Made by a program: the position numbers and the translations under genes. A stretch of 64,000 nucleotides of DNA, from NCBI GenBank assembly GCA_965197555.1, contig OZ240213.1:62001-126000 (forward strand). The letters run 5' to 3'. Origin of the DNA: G965197555 sp965197555. GTDB lineage: Bacteria; Chloroflexota; Dehalococcoidia; Lucifugimonadales; UBA3495. The notes below the pieces were generated by a model. The model searched no databases. It worked only from the letters and a program-made list of their open reading frames with translations, and was not told where the DNA came from. Positions 17,395 through 27,222 of this stretch are shown here, piece after piece (positions within the stretch are counted from its first letter, which is position 1; every line of letters begins with the position of its first letter).

Positions 17395-19557
17395 TCACAT
17401 AGAGCTATCTCGTAACAGACCCGCAATATTATCCGGCAGATTTAGGCCAGTTCGCATCTCAAAGTCGCTAATGCTGTGGTAGTCGTGATTGAAGGATTCC
17501 CACAGATCAACATTCCTGTTCTTAGCAGCAATGAGATCCTTGAACGCATTATCCCACTCCCCAAGGTGCATCCAGGCCTCTGCGCGATTGCAGTAAGACG
17601 TGCCCGAACCTCCGTCGATTTCGATTGCCCGATCGTAGTTCCCTATCGCTCGTACATAGTCCCCCTTCGCGTGAAAGGCAAGACCGCGGTTCGCATGAGC
17701 GGCGGCATTGTTCGGATCGAGGGTAATCGCTTTGTTGTAGTTAGAGATTGCCGTATCGGGATCGCCTTTCCGATCGTAACTTAAACCTAGGGTCACGCAT
17801 GCTTCGACATTACCCGGGTCGATGTCCAACACATGGTCGAAGTCTGAGATCGCGCGTTCGTAATCTCCATGCTTGAGGAAAGCACTGCCTCGGCTGAAAT
17901 AACTTTCAAGCAAATTGGGCTCCAGTTCTATCGCGGTGTCATAAGACTTGACAGCAGAGTCGTGATCATCCCTTTTCGCATATGCATTTCCAAGATTGTG
18001 GTACGCCAATGAATTTTTGGGATCTATTCTCAAAGCGTTTTCAAAATCTGAGATGGCTCCTGAGTAATTTCCGACCCGTATGTGGACGTTGCCCCTGTTC
18101 ACGTATGCGGGTACATAGTTTGGATCGGTCATTAATATTTGACTGAAATCCGCGATGGCTTCGTCGTCATCACCTAGGTGGGCTAATGCCTTCCCTCGCT
18201 CGTTGTAAGCATTCAGGTAGTTTGGGTCCAGTTCTAAGACTTGGTTGAAATTGGTGATAGCCCTGAAATAGTTTCCTGTCTCAGCGTAAATCAGTCCCCG
18301 CCTGTAATGAGCAGATATGCTTGTAGGATCCAGATCAAGTACTTGATTGTAATCTGCCAACGCGCGGTCGGAGTCACCAACTTTCCGATATGCCTCAGCT
18401 CGGTTTCCGTATGACACACGGTCATTTGAATCTAGACCAATAGCCCGAGAATAGTCTGCGATCGCCATTTCACGATCATTGAGCCAGTCGTGCGCGATGC
18501 CACGACATGCGTATCCACGGGCATAGTTGGCATTGACCTCTATGGCTCTAGAGGCCGCCGCGAGAGCTTCAGTATGATCTCCGAGGCTGATGTAAACGGC
18601 ACTCAGATTCGCGTGGATGATAGGGTTAGTTGGATCCAATTCTGCGGCTCGACCATAATCAGATAAACTAAGATCCAATTTACCGATTTCCCAGTAGACG
18701 TCCGCTCGATGCTGATAACCTCCAGCGTACCCCGGTGATAACTCTATAGCTCGGCTGTAATCTGCGATGGCCTGTTCCGAGTTTCCCAAAACACGGTGGG
18801 CAAAGCCTCGAACGCCGTAAGCGTCCGTCGAAACCGGATTGAGAGCAATTGCCTCGTTACAGCAATCTATAACCGCCGGGTACTCTCTTTGGTTCTGGTG
18901 AAAACGAGCTCGGTCCATGTGGTCATCAGCCTCACGGTGGATCGCCGTCAGGCGAATATATCCGTGTAGGTCGTTGTATATGGTCGCGCTAGATATGGCG
19001 TGCGCTTTCTGCAAATAGTCGAGGATCGGTACCTTGAGATTGTTAGGGACCACCACCACCCGATCTGGTTGCACATATCCTTCTGGTGGGCGGACAAAAA
19101 CGCTTTTCTGAGCGAGTGCCCGGTTCAATACATGCGGCGACTCATAGATGTACTGATTCCTTTCCTCCGTTCTCTTGACTAGGATTACCCTCCCATCCTG
19201 GAGGTGATTGCCGTCGCACGCAAAAAACAGAGCGATGAGATAATCTGCGGTGAAATCGATCAGGTTGGTCTTGGCGCCGTAGTGCTGAAGCTCAGTGAGG
19301 ATGGTCATTTCATCCGTTTCGTGGGTGTATTTTTTCGCCTCCTCCAAGTGCCTCCGCTGGACGGCTTCGATGTCCAACGTGTCCGACATCCGTTCCACTA
19401 CGTCTCGGTACAGGCCTGATGAAATTTTATCGTGAATTCTGGTTTCGCCGCGGAAAACGTAGTCGGCTTCAATGCAAGCTGAAGCTAGGGCGTTGGTTAT
19501 CCCAAGTATGGCATCAAGGAAAGTCATCTCACGGGCCGAATCTTTATGCCCACTCAT
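17395..19557 (-). CDS. FRG-domain protein with about 14 TPR repeats
   Basis: 720 residues. The N-terminal ~200 residues form an FRG domain: 'VFRGETR' at 34-40 and 'LQHYGAKTNLIDFT' at 90-103, the two boxes that define the family. From about residue 215 to 690 there are some 14 consecutive 34-residue tetratricopeptide repeats with the usual W-G-Y-A-F-A-P pattern (for example 'AIADYSRAIELSPGY'). TPR arrays bind protein partners; FRG domains are often found on phage and mobile DNA and their activity is unknown. There is no signal peptide, so it is cytoplasmic. A ribosome-binding site AAGGGA precedes ATG 19557. It lies between a dead regulator and the recombinase and probably belongs to the accessory cargo. 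Confidence 0.8.
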   Translation of the reverse strand: MSGHKDSAREMTFLDAILGITNALASACIEADYVFRGETRIHDKISSGLYRDVVERMSDTLDIEAVQRRHLEEAKKYTHETDEMTILTELQHYGAKTNLIDFTADYLIALFFACDGNHLQDGRVILVKRTEERNQYIYESPHVLNRALAQKSVFVRPPEGYVQPDRVVVVPNNLKVPILDYLQKAHAISSATIYNDLHGYIRLTAIHREADDHMDRARFHQNQREYPAVIDCCNEAIALNPVSTDAYGVRGFAHRVLGNSEQAIADYSRAIELSPGYAGGYQHRADVYWEIGKLDLSLSDYGRAAELDPTNPIIHANLSAVYISLGDHTEALAAASRAIEVNANYARGYACRGIAHDWLNDREMAIADYSRAIGLDSNDRVSYGNRAEAYRKVGDSDRALADYNQVLDLDPTSISAHYRRGLIYAETGNYFRAITNFNQVLELDPNYLNAYNERGKALAHLGDDDEAIADFSQILMTDPNYVPAYVNRGNVHIRVGNYSGAISDFENALRIDPKNSLAYHNLGNAYAKRDDHDSAVKSYDTAIELEPNLLESYFSRGSAFLKHGDYERAISDFDHVLDIDPGNVEACVTLGLSYDRKGDPDTAISNYNKAITLDPNNAAAHANRGLAFHAKGDYVRAIGNYDRAIEIDGGSGTSYCNRAEAWMHLGEWDNAFKDLIAAKNRNVDLWESFNHDYHSISDFEMRTGLNLPDNIAGLLRDSSM

Positions 19558-19597
19558 ACTTCAATCCCTTCTCTTAGGTGAACACAACCCCAGCGAA

Positions 19598-21223
19598 CTA
19601 CAAGGGTCTTGGCGATTGTTCTGAAGCATAATTGTCAATTACGGAATTGCGTGGTGGGCCGGACTGGACGAAATCAAGAACCGAGGCCGATTCCGACGTC
19701 ACCCCGTCCGACGGCATTGGGATGGTGTACGTTAGAACCGCCTCGTCCTCAACGATTTCAATGCCCTGCACGAAGTTGCGGATGAGCGCCTTCCGCTCGG
19801 GGAAGGTGCCCCCACGGAACAACTCCCGGAAATCGGCCACGTATTCCTTGATCTCCCTGCTGGTGGGCAACTCCGCCCGCCGCTGCTCCAACTGAGCCTC
19901 GGCCCCCTCCCGCGCCGCCGTTAGCTGGTCCTGACGCGCTTTCAGGGACAGGATGCGGGGGGACAACGCCTCGATGGGCAACTGCTTGGTCTCCAGCGCC
20001 TGGTAGAGATTCTCCAACCGGGTCTCAACGTCGGTAAGCTCGCTGTTGATGGCCGTCAGCCTGCCGTTGACCTCTCCGGCGATGTTGTCGATCTCCTCGG
20101 CCACCAGGGTCACCAGCTCGGTGATGGTCTCCTCGGTGAGAATCCGCTCCCTGATCTTCTCGATTACCAAGTCCTCCACCTTGGATGCGTTCAGGTAGCG
20201 CCCGTTGCTGCACGCTCCCGCTCCCTCGCGGAACAGGCTGGAGCAGACGTAATACGCGAACTGGCCGCTCTTGGCTCCCTGGGCGGAGTAGGGCTTGCCG
20301 CAGACACCACAGCGCAAGAGACCGCTCAAAAGGTACTGGCTGCCCACCCGTGCGGGCCGCTGCCTGGCTGGCGCCCGTTCGTGGAGTCCCTGCTGCACCA
20401 GGTCGAAGGTCTCCCGGGACACCAGGGCGGGCCAGGCGTTCTCCACCCTTACCGGCTCTCCCGCCTTCTCGTCCTTGCTCTTCACTCCCCAGACGGCGGT
20501 GCCGGTGTAGGCTTCATTGGTCAGCAGGTAGTGGACCACGTTCTTCTGCCAGCGCCGTCCCCGGTTGGTGATGCCCCGCCCGTTCAGCTCCTTGCAGATT
20601 TCCATCAGCCCGTTGCCCCGGCGGGAACTCTCGAATATCTCCTTGACGATGGGGGCGGCCACCGGGTCCACTTCAAGGGTGGGCCGGTCCTTCACCCCGT
20701 CGCTGACCTTGATGCGGGTGTAGCCGAAGGGCGCCTTGGACGCCAGGAAGTAGCCCCTGGACGCCGCCTCCCGCATCCCCCTAACAACTTCTTGGGCTAA
20801 ATTTTCCGAGTAAAATTCGTCCACGGACTCGATGATGGCCTCCATCAGCTTGCCGGTGGGGGAGTCGTCGGCGTGCTCGGTGATGGAGACCACCCGTATG
20901 CCCTTGCGCCGCAGCATGGACTTGAAGGCCACGGCGTGCTCCCGCTTGCGGGTGAACCTTGAAAATTTCCACACAAGAATGACCTGGAAAGGTGCCGTAG
21001 CCTTGCCGCCCTCGTCGATCATGTTGCGGAACTGGGGCCTATCGGCGATGCGGCCGCTCTCGGCCTCGTCCACGTACTCCCGGGCTATGGAATAGCCGTT
21101 GTTATTGGCGTAGTCGCGGAGCGCCCGAAGCTGGGCCGCCACCGACAGGTCCACGTCCTGGCGGTCGCTGGAGACCCGGGCGTATAGGGCCGCCGGGGTC
21201 AGGGGTTGGAACTGCTTCTTCAT
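19598..21223 (-). CDS. Large serine recombinase (site-specific integrase)
   Basis: 541 residues. The N-terminal resolvase domain contains 'ALYARVSSDRQ' with catalytic Ser18, and 'VWKFSRFTRKREHAV' farther on. A recombinase domain and a zinc ribbon ('CGVCGKPY' then 'YYVCSSLF...ACSN') follow, and a coiled coil lies near residues 400-480. This is the standard order of phage- and ICE-type large serine integrases. I chose ATG 21223 because of AAAAAAGGAGCACGC upstream; the frame is open to 21640 but that extension overlaps the antitoxin gene. It catalyses integration and excision between att sites. The protein looks intact. Confidence 0.9.
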   Translation of the reverse strand: MKKQFQPLTPAALYARVSSDRQDVDLSVAAQLRALRDYANNNGYSIAREYVDEAESGRIADRPQFRNMIDEGGKATAPFQVILVWKFSRFTRKREHAVAFKSMLRRKGIRVVSITEHADDSPTGKLMEAIIESVDEFYSENLAQEVVRGMREAASRGYFLASKAPFGYTRIKVSDGVKDRPTLEVDPVAAPIVKEIFESSRRGNGLMEICKELNGRGITNRGRRWQKNVVHYLLTNEAYTGTAVWGVKSKDEKAGEPVRVENAWPALVSRETFDLVQQGLHERAPARQRPARVGSQYLLSGLLRCGVCGKPYSAQGAKSGQFAYYVCSSLFREGAGACSNGRYLNASKVEDLVIEKIRERILTEETITELVTLVAEEIDNIAGEVNGRLTAINSELTDVETRLENLYQALETKQLPIEALSPRILSLKARQDQLTAAREGAEAQLEQRRAELPTSREIKEYVADFRELFRGGTFPERKALIRNFVQGIEIVEDEAVLTYTIPMPSDGVTSESASVLDFVQSGPPRNSVIDNYASEQSPRPL

Positions 21224-21261
21224 GCGTGCTCCTTTTTTGTTTGTTCGTCGCGGCGGTTGTC

Positions 21262-21555
21262 TTACTCGTCGGTGGAACCGGCGACCGGGTGGACCTGGAG
21301 GCGGAATCCCAGGGACCGCAGCACCCGGAGTACGGTGTCGAACTCGGGGCTGGCCCCGACCCGCATGGACTTGTACAAGCTCTTCTCTCCCAGGCCGGTC
21401 TCCCGTGCCACCCGCCGCATCCGGTGGGCGCGGGCCATCTGCCCCATTACGCCCATTATCCGTTCCAGGTCTCCTGTTTCGAGGGCGGCGTTCAGGGCAA
21501 CCGTCATTTCGTCGGACGTGGCCGGATGTGACGCCCGTGTCTCCGTGTCCTCCAT
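21262..21555 (-). CDS. HigA-like addiction-module antidote protein (orphan)
   Basis: A 97-residue XRE-type helix-turn-helix protein of the COG3636-like 'addiction module antidote' group. The pattern 'ALETGDLERIMGVMGQMARAH', then 'VARETGLGEKSLYKSM', then 'FDTVLRVLRSLGFRLQV' fits well. I chose ATG 21555 (GAGGGAG upstream) over ATG 21594. No toxin gene is adjacent: the next gene downstream, 38 bp away, is the serine recombinase. It may therefore act as a repressor of the recombinase or be what remains of a toxin-antitoxin pair. Confidence 0.75.
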   Translation of the reverse strand: MEDTETRASHPATSDEMTVALNAALETGDLERIMGVMGQMARAHRMRRVARETGLGEKSLYKSMRVGASPEFDTVLRVLRSLGFRLQVHPVAGSTDE

Positions 21556-21709
21556 CGCCGCTCCCTCGCCGTCGTGCGATTGACCCATACCCACTTATGT
21601 TATCCCACAGGATACCTTCTATGCAAGCGGGAAATGCCATTGGGGGAGGCCAATTTCGGAAATTGCCTGCTCCCCTTTACCATCAGGCGGCAACCCTGCG
21701 CATGGGTCC

Positions 21710-22180
21710 CTACCTCAGCACGAACCACCACAGGAGAACGATGCCCACCAGCAGCACGAGCAGCACCAAGGCGGCTACGCGGACTGCGATGAGCGCTTCC
21801 CTCGTTTCCTTGTGCGCGGCAACCTCCTTCCGGTACTCCCTCTCAAGCTCGTGGTAAGGCCGGTTGGCGGTGGCGGCGGACTCCCTGGCCTCGTCCCGCT
21901 CCCGCTCCCGCTCCAACTCGGACGCTCTTTGCTGCCACTCGGATACGCTTTGCTCCAGCTCCCGCACGGTCCGCTGAAGCTCCTCCTCCCTGGCGACGGA
22001 CCGGCGCAGCAGTTCCTCGTCGGTGACGTACTCCGGCGCCTCCATCCGCACGTACACCCGGCGGCCCTCCCGGCGAACCTCCACCTCCCCCCTCCGGATC
22101 ATCCGGTCCAGGGTTGACATGGAGACCTCTAGCTCCTCCGCCGCCTCCGCCTTGGACACCCAGCGGACTGACTCTTCCAT
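21710..22180 (-). CDS. Excisionase-like HTH protein with coiled coil and C-terminal membrane anchor
   Basis: 156 residues in three parts. Residues 1-50 form a MerR/Xis-type winged helix ('WVSKAEAAEELEVSMSTLDRMIRRGEV'). Residues about 60-125 are a charged coiled coil. Residues about 128-156 are a hydrophobic helix ('VAALVLLVLLVGIVLLWWF') that ends the protein, as in tail-anchored proteins. Excisionases set the direction of integrase reactions, and a membrane-bound one would be odd. The upstream region has a 14-bp palindrome at 22283-22296. The excisionase role is inferred from fold and context. Confidence 0.75.
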   Translation of the reverse strand: MEESVRWVSKAEAAEELEVSMSTLDRMIRRGEVEVRREGRRVYVRMEAPEYVTDEELLRRSVAREEELQRTVRELEQSVSEWQQRASELERERERDEARESAATANRPYHELEREYRKEVAAHKETREALIAVRVAALVLLVLLVGIVLLWWFVLR

Positions 22181-22235
22181 CGCTTTTCACCTCGCTAACG
22201 GCTGACACGTCGGGGGGTTGCAAGTTGTCCAAACC

Positions 22236-22296
22236 CGGTACATTTTACTCCCGGTATTTTAGTCCCGCTTTTCATTTCCGGCCCTGACCGGTCAGG
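22236..22296. promoter_or_regulatory. Palindrome and short direct repeats upstream of the excisionase-like gene
   Basis: CCTGACCGGTCAGG (22283-22296) is a perfect 14-bp palindrome. Just downstream toward the gene, two near-copies of a CCGGTA-TTTTA-TCC unit occur (22236-22266). Both lie within 120 bp of the start codon and could be operator or att-type binding sites. Confidence 0.4.
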
Positions 22297-22440
22297 CGAT
22301 GCGTCAACCCCATTTTGTACTTGAAATCGGCCCATTGCGGGCCTCTTCGGCCTCCCCGGACCAGAGAATTGGGGCCTGACGGGACAGTTTTGGACACCCA
22401 GCAGGCGTTGTGGGCAGATGGGGCTGCGTCAGTAGCCTCA

Positions 22441-24147
22441 TCACGTAACCCCCTCTATTGGACGCATCCGGTGCCGCAGCGAGTCCCAGCCGTAGGCCGA
22501 CAGCCCGCGCAGCGCCAGCCTCGGGGAGCGCGACTCCCACAGGGGACGCCAGGACCGCTCTAGCAGCCCCCGCCGGGTCAGCACCGGCGGGCACGACACC
22601 AGGATGGGCAGCGTCATCAGGTTCATCCGGGAAGCCGTCCTCGCGTAGGTCTCCTCCACCTCCTCGTTGTCCACCACGAACAGGGTGACGGGAAACGGGG
22701 CCATGTCCTCCTCGGGAGCGTTGGACCAGTAGTAGCGGGTGTAGGGTCTCAGCCGGGCCAGGACTCCCCTGGGGTGGCGGGCGCGCAGCTCGTGCTCCAG
22801 GTAGAAGGGGACGTGCAGGCCGTCAACGATGAGCTTCCCCACGGCGTCCGGGGCGATGGCCGATTCGCCCCAGTTGAAGGCCCGGTCGGTCTTGGCCGTG
22901 GGGATGGACCACTCCAGTTCGCTGCCGGCGGTTGCCCGCGCCTCCGTCGCCAGTTCCGACAGGAACCAGGTCACCCCGTCGGCGTGCCGGGTCTGCCGCG
23001 CCCAGGTCTCGATGCGGTGGCCCAGGTGCCGCCTGCGGCCCCGGTTGTCGGTGGTGAGCTCCGTGCTCCAGATGCCCCGCGTCGTCGGCAGCTGTGCCCG
23101 GTCCCGATGGGTGACGTAGCGGATGCCCTCCTCCGACAGAGTGTAGCGCACGTCGCCGCGTTTGCCCCGGCGCTCGACAAGGCCCCAGCCATTCACGAGA
23201 TTGTGCAGCATCTGGCTGACCCTCCCCTCGGAGACGCCCAGCCAGCGGGCCAGGTGCTCCCGGGGTATCATCGGGTGGTCGGTGATCAGGTCCAGCGTCC
23301 TCTTCTCCGACGGGGTCAGGCCGAAGGCCGGCGCCGACGAAACCATCCGTTCCGTGTCGGGCAGCGAGGCCCGCTTGCGCTCCGGCGGTTCGGTGAAGCG
23401 CCCCCGGTTCGGGCTGCCGCGACTGCTGATGAACTCCAGCGAGTAGGGCAGGCTGCCGAAGAGCCACGAGGCATAGCGCCAGGCGTTGCTGTTCCAGTCC
23501 TCCAGCGCCTCCCGGGACTCCACGGCGACGTAGGCCTCTTCCAGGTTGGCGTGCTCGCAGAACCGGGTCGTCAACCTCTGTTCCCATACGCTGGGGGTCA
23601 GTACCAGGACCGTGCCGGGGCGGCGCCGATATTCGTACTCGGCGATGGCCCGCAGCCGGTCGTAGAGGGAGCGCCGCCTGAGCGCCGGTCCCTGGCGCAC
23701 CACCCCGAAGCTGCGCCCGTCGTGCCGGGTGATGGTGGCGTCGAACCGGCCCCGGCGGTGAAAGTCCACCTGCGTCCGCAGCCCGTCGGTCCCGGGGGAC
23801 AGCGACGCCGCCAGGCGGTAGATGGAGGCTGCCGCGTCCATCCGGCGGATGAGCAAAGTGAGCCACTCCCTGGACACCGGGTAGGCCCTAACGTAGTCCG
23901 AGGGCGTGTCGAAGCCCAGGACTCCGGCGGCCTCCCTGATGCCCTTCGCCGTCAGGTAGTGCCGCTTGCTGGACGACAGATGGGCAGTGCCATGGCTGAC
24001 GCGCCCAACGATGCCGTCGTCCAGCAACCCGGTCAGGCCCCGGTGAATGGCAACGTGTGCTTCGCCCAGGATCATCGCCAGTTCCGCCGTGTCCACGAAG
24101 GGCATCCGGCTGAGGTGGTGCAGCAGCTCTTGGTCGGAGACGCTCAT
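22441..24147 (-). CDS. Replication-relaxation family protein
   Basis: A 568-residue protein with an N-terminal winged helix ('LLHHLSRMPFVDTAELAMILG', about 8-28). A second winged helix lies near residues 275-350 ('LITDHPMIPREHLARWLGVSEGRVSQML'). A conserved 'FLVVDN...TYARTASRM'-like segment near 490 follows. The layout matches replication-relaxation proteins that occur on plasmids and integrative elements of Gram-positives and Chloroflexota. The biochemical role of the family is not well defined; a role in starting element replication is inferred. It faces the same way as the excisionase and recombinase genes, with a 260-bp gap. Confidence 0.7.
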   Translation of the reverse strand: MSVSDQELLHHLSRMPFVDTAELAMILGEAHVAIHRGLTGLLDDGIVGRVSHGTAHLSSSKRHYLTAKGIREAAGVLGFDTPSDYVRAYPVSREWLTLLIRRMDAAASIYRLAASLSPGTDGLRTQVDFHRRGRFDATITRHDGRSFGVVRQGPALRRRSLYDRLRAIAEYEYRRRPGTVLVLTPSVWEQRLTTRFCEHANLEEAYVAVESREALEDWNSNAWRYASWLFGSLPYSLEFISSRGSPNRGRFTEPPERKRASLPDTERMVSSAPAFGLTPSEKRTLDLITDHPMIPREHLARWLGVSEGRVSQMLHNLVNGWGLVERRGKRGDVRYTLSEEGIRYVTHRDRAQLPTTRGIWSTELTTDNRGRRRHLGHRIETWARQTRHADGVTWFLSELATEARATAGSELEWSIPTAKTDRAFNWGESAIAPDAVGKLIVDGLHVPFYLEHELRARHPRGVLARLRPYTRYYWSNAPEEDMAPFPVTLFVVDNEEVEETYARTASRMNLMTLPILVSCPPVLTRRGLLERSWRPLWESRSPRLALRGLSAYGWDSLRHRMRPIEGVT

Positions 24148-24206
24148 GTATCGAGCGTAGCAGACGGGAGGCCCGGCGGTCAGCAGGCAAATGTCAGTAT
24201 CGGCAA

Positions 24207-25144
<938 letters not shown>

Positions 25145-25271
25145 GGGCGGCCAGGGGGACCGGCGGGCACGGGGCAACGCCAACAGCGTTTCCTTCTACC
25201 GGATACGGCAAGCCCAAGCCCTCGTCCCTACCCCTCTTCGAGGGGACGCTTACTGCCGAGCAGGGTCGTGA

Positions 25272-25473
25272 GAAGGAGTTGGTCGGCACGGCCTCACCCT
25301 GAAGGAACTGGCGGACTGGATGAACGTCAGCTACGGCTACCTCTCCTCGGTGGCCAGCGGGCGCCGGCCCTGGACTCCCCTGCTGCGGGAGAGGGCCACG
25401 GCGGTCCTGGGCGAGGTGCCTGGGCAGGGGATCGTCTACCGCCAGGGCGGTCTCGTGGAGGGAGAGAGCACCT
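25272..25473 (+). pseudogene. XRE-like HTH gene fragment interrupted by a group II intron
   Basis: This frame reads 'LTLKELADWMNVSYGYLSSVASGRRPW', a Cro/C1-type helix-turn-helix. It has no good start codon. The likely N-terminus ('LTAEQGREKELV') lies just upstream in another frame, which implies a one-base deletion near 25283. The group II intron begins at 25474 and cuts off the rest. Confidence 0.5.
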
Positions 25474-26330
25474 GTGCGCCGCGTGACGCGGCATAGGATA
25501 CCCGGCTCAGCCGTGAAGAACTCGGAGAATGTTCTTGGGCCAACCGACCTACCTCGAAGCGAAAGCCCAGGGGGAAAACAGCATGTCGGTAAAGCGGCTA
25601 CGGTCTGAAAGCGTTGTAAGACCGGTTCCGCAAGGCCCGCGCGATACGGTGAAAGCTGGACTGCCTGAACCCCAGTTCCCAGTTGGTGTTCTCTCCACCC
25701 GCCGGTAGAACGCTTGTAGCCCGGCGCCACTCATTACGTCGGTCGGTAGGTGCGACCGATGCAACTCCGATGAGTGAACGATGGCCAATGTGGTCATTCA
25801 ATGGGACAAACGGGGCACCTAAGTCGCGCTAGAACGTCTTATGTCAACGGAACGCGGGATGGCCTACGGGGGGAGACCCCTAGGGTCACGGAGTCCTCGT
25901 AGTAGTCCGAGGACGGGAAAGCCGTCCACATGGCGAAGGAGGACAGGTGGTTTCGACGGAATACAACAGGGAGGTATGCAGAATGCAAGACGCCGAAACT
26001 GTATTGAACGTCATACGCGAACGCGGAGAACGAGGATTGCCGCTGGAGAACTTCTATCGGCTGCTTTACAACCGGAACCTGTACCTGCGGGCCTACGGTC
26101 GTCTCTACTCGAACCAGGGGGCGATGACCAGGGGAACCACCGCAGACACCGTGGACGGAATGTCCCTGGCGAAAATCGACCACCTGACTGACGCGCTGCG
26201 TTACGAAAGGTTCCGATGGACGCCGGTGCGACGGGTCAACCTTCCCAAGCCAAAGGGGGGAACCCGTGGCCAGGACGGTCCTCGCCTGCCTGGAGTAAGC
26301 GCCGACCCCTACCGGCGCATGAAACTTTAC
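25474..26330 (+). mobile_element. Group II intron, 5' portion only
   Basis: The element starts with GTGCGCC at 25474 and has the domain-IV entry 'TAGTAGTCCGAGGACGGG' near 25892. It continues into the N-terminus of the intron reverse transcriptase. The 3' part, including domains V and VI, is missing: sequence similarity ends near the stop of the adjacent znuB gene. It is related to, but distinct from, the intron at 24335-25074 and points the opposite way. Confidence 0.75.
25983..26330 (+). pseudogene. ltrA: Group II intron reverse transcriptase/maturase, N-terminal remnant
   Basis: From ATG 25983 the first ~95 residues match the start of group II maturases: 'NFYRLLYNRNLYLRAYGRLYS', 'QGAMTRGTTADTVDGMSLAKI', 'YERFRWTPVRRVNLPK'. 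After 'PKPKGG' a small deletion shifts the frame and the polymerase core (YxDD) is absent. It has no activity. Confidence 0.85.
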
Positions 26331-26337
26331 GACCGGC

Positions 26338-27222
26338 TCACCGGCCAATCAGCCGTGGGACCAACCTGGCCGGGAGCTGCTTCCAGGCGACGGCCAGTAT
26401 GAAGAAGCCGGTGGCCACCAGGGCCATCACGGGCCCGGACGGCAGGTTGAAGTAAAACGAGATATACATCCCGGCTATCGCCGATGCGGCCCCGAACAGC
26501 GATCCCGCGATCATAGCCGCCGGGAAGCTCCGCATCAGCAGCGAGGCCGCCGCCGCCGGGGTAATCAGCATCGAAATCACCAGCACGATTCCCACCGCCG
26601 GAAGCGCGAGGACAACCACTACGGCCAGCAGCGCCAGCAGCAGGTATTCCAGCTTTTCCGTCGGCAGCCCGATCACCGCCGCGCCGGTGGGGTCGAAGTT
26701 GGCGAACACCAACTCCTTGTGCAACAGGAACATCAGCGCTAGGACCGCGGCGGCCAGCCCCAACGTAACCAGCACTTCCGCCCGGGAAACCCCCAGCACA
26801 TTACCCAGCAGGATGCCCTCCAGATCCACCGGCACGCCCTTGGCCGCGGTCAACATCACCAGACCCAGGGCGAACATTCCGGCGAACAGGACCCCTATCG
26901 AAGTATCCTCGCTGATGCCCACCCGCCTGATGAGGTATCCGCTGAGCAGGGCCATCACCAGGGCCCCCGGCAGCGCCCCCAGAAAAAAATGGAGGTCCCG
27001 TTCAATGGCCCCCACCCCGGCAATGGCCCCAATAAGGACCGCCGCCGCCACGCCGGGCAGCACTCCGTGGGCCAAGCCGTCGCCCATGAATCCCAGCCCG
27101 CGGACGACCACATAGGCCCCGATTATGGGGCACATGATGCCCACCAAGACGGACACAATCAGCGCCCGCAGCATGAAATCGTATTGAAACGGCCCGGCGA
27201 GGGTCTCAGTGATAATGTCCAT
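26338..27222 (-). CDS. znuB: Zinc ABC transporter permease ZnuB (copy 1)
   Basis: A 294-residue polytopic membrane protein of the ABC-3 family. It has about eight hydrophobic segments and the family's 'VVRGLGFMGDGLAHGVLPG' near residue 45. Its product closely resembles the second copy at 53579-54457. It forms the channel through which Zn2+ released by the receptor crosses the membrane. The start overlaps the ATPase gene by 17 bp, exactly as in copy 2. The 3' end lies directly next to a truncated group II intron. Confidence 0.9.
   Translation of the reverse strand: MDIITETLAGPFQYDFMLRALIVSVLVGIMCPIIGAYVVVRGLGFMGDGLAHGVLPGVAAAVLIGAIAGVGAIERDLHFFLGALPGALVMALLSGYLIRRVGISEDTSIGVLFAGMFALGLVMLTAAKGVPVDLEGILLGNVLGVSRAEVLVTLGLAAAVLALMFLLHKELVFANFDPTGAAVIGLPTEKLEYLLLALLAVVVVLALPAVGIVLVISMLITPAAAASLLMRSFPAAMIAGSLFGAASAIAGMYISFYFNLPSGPVMALVATGFFILAVAWKQLPARLVPRLIGR

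Larger units (their letters stand above)
19598..24147 (-). mobile_element. Integrative-element module (recombinase, antitoxin, Xis-like, replication-relaxation)
   Basis: Four co-oriented genes of mobile-element type lie together: a large serine recombinase, a HigA-like antitoxin, an excisionase-like protein and a replication-relaxation protein. I cannot see attachment sites or true ends, so the limits given are only those of the genes. The FRG-TPR gene may be cargo. Confidence 0.55.
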
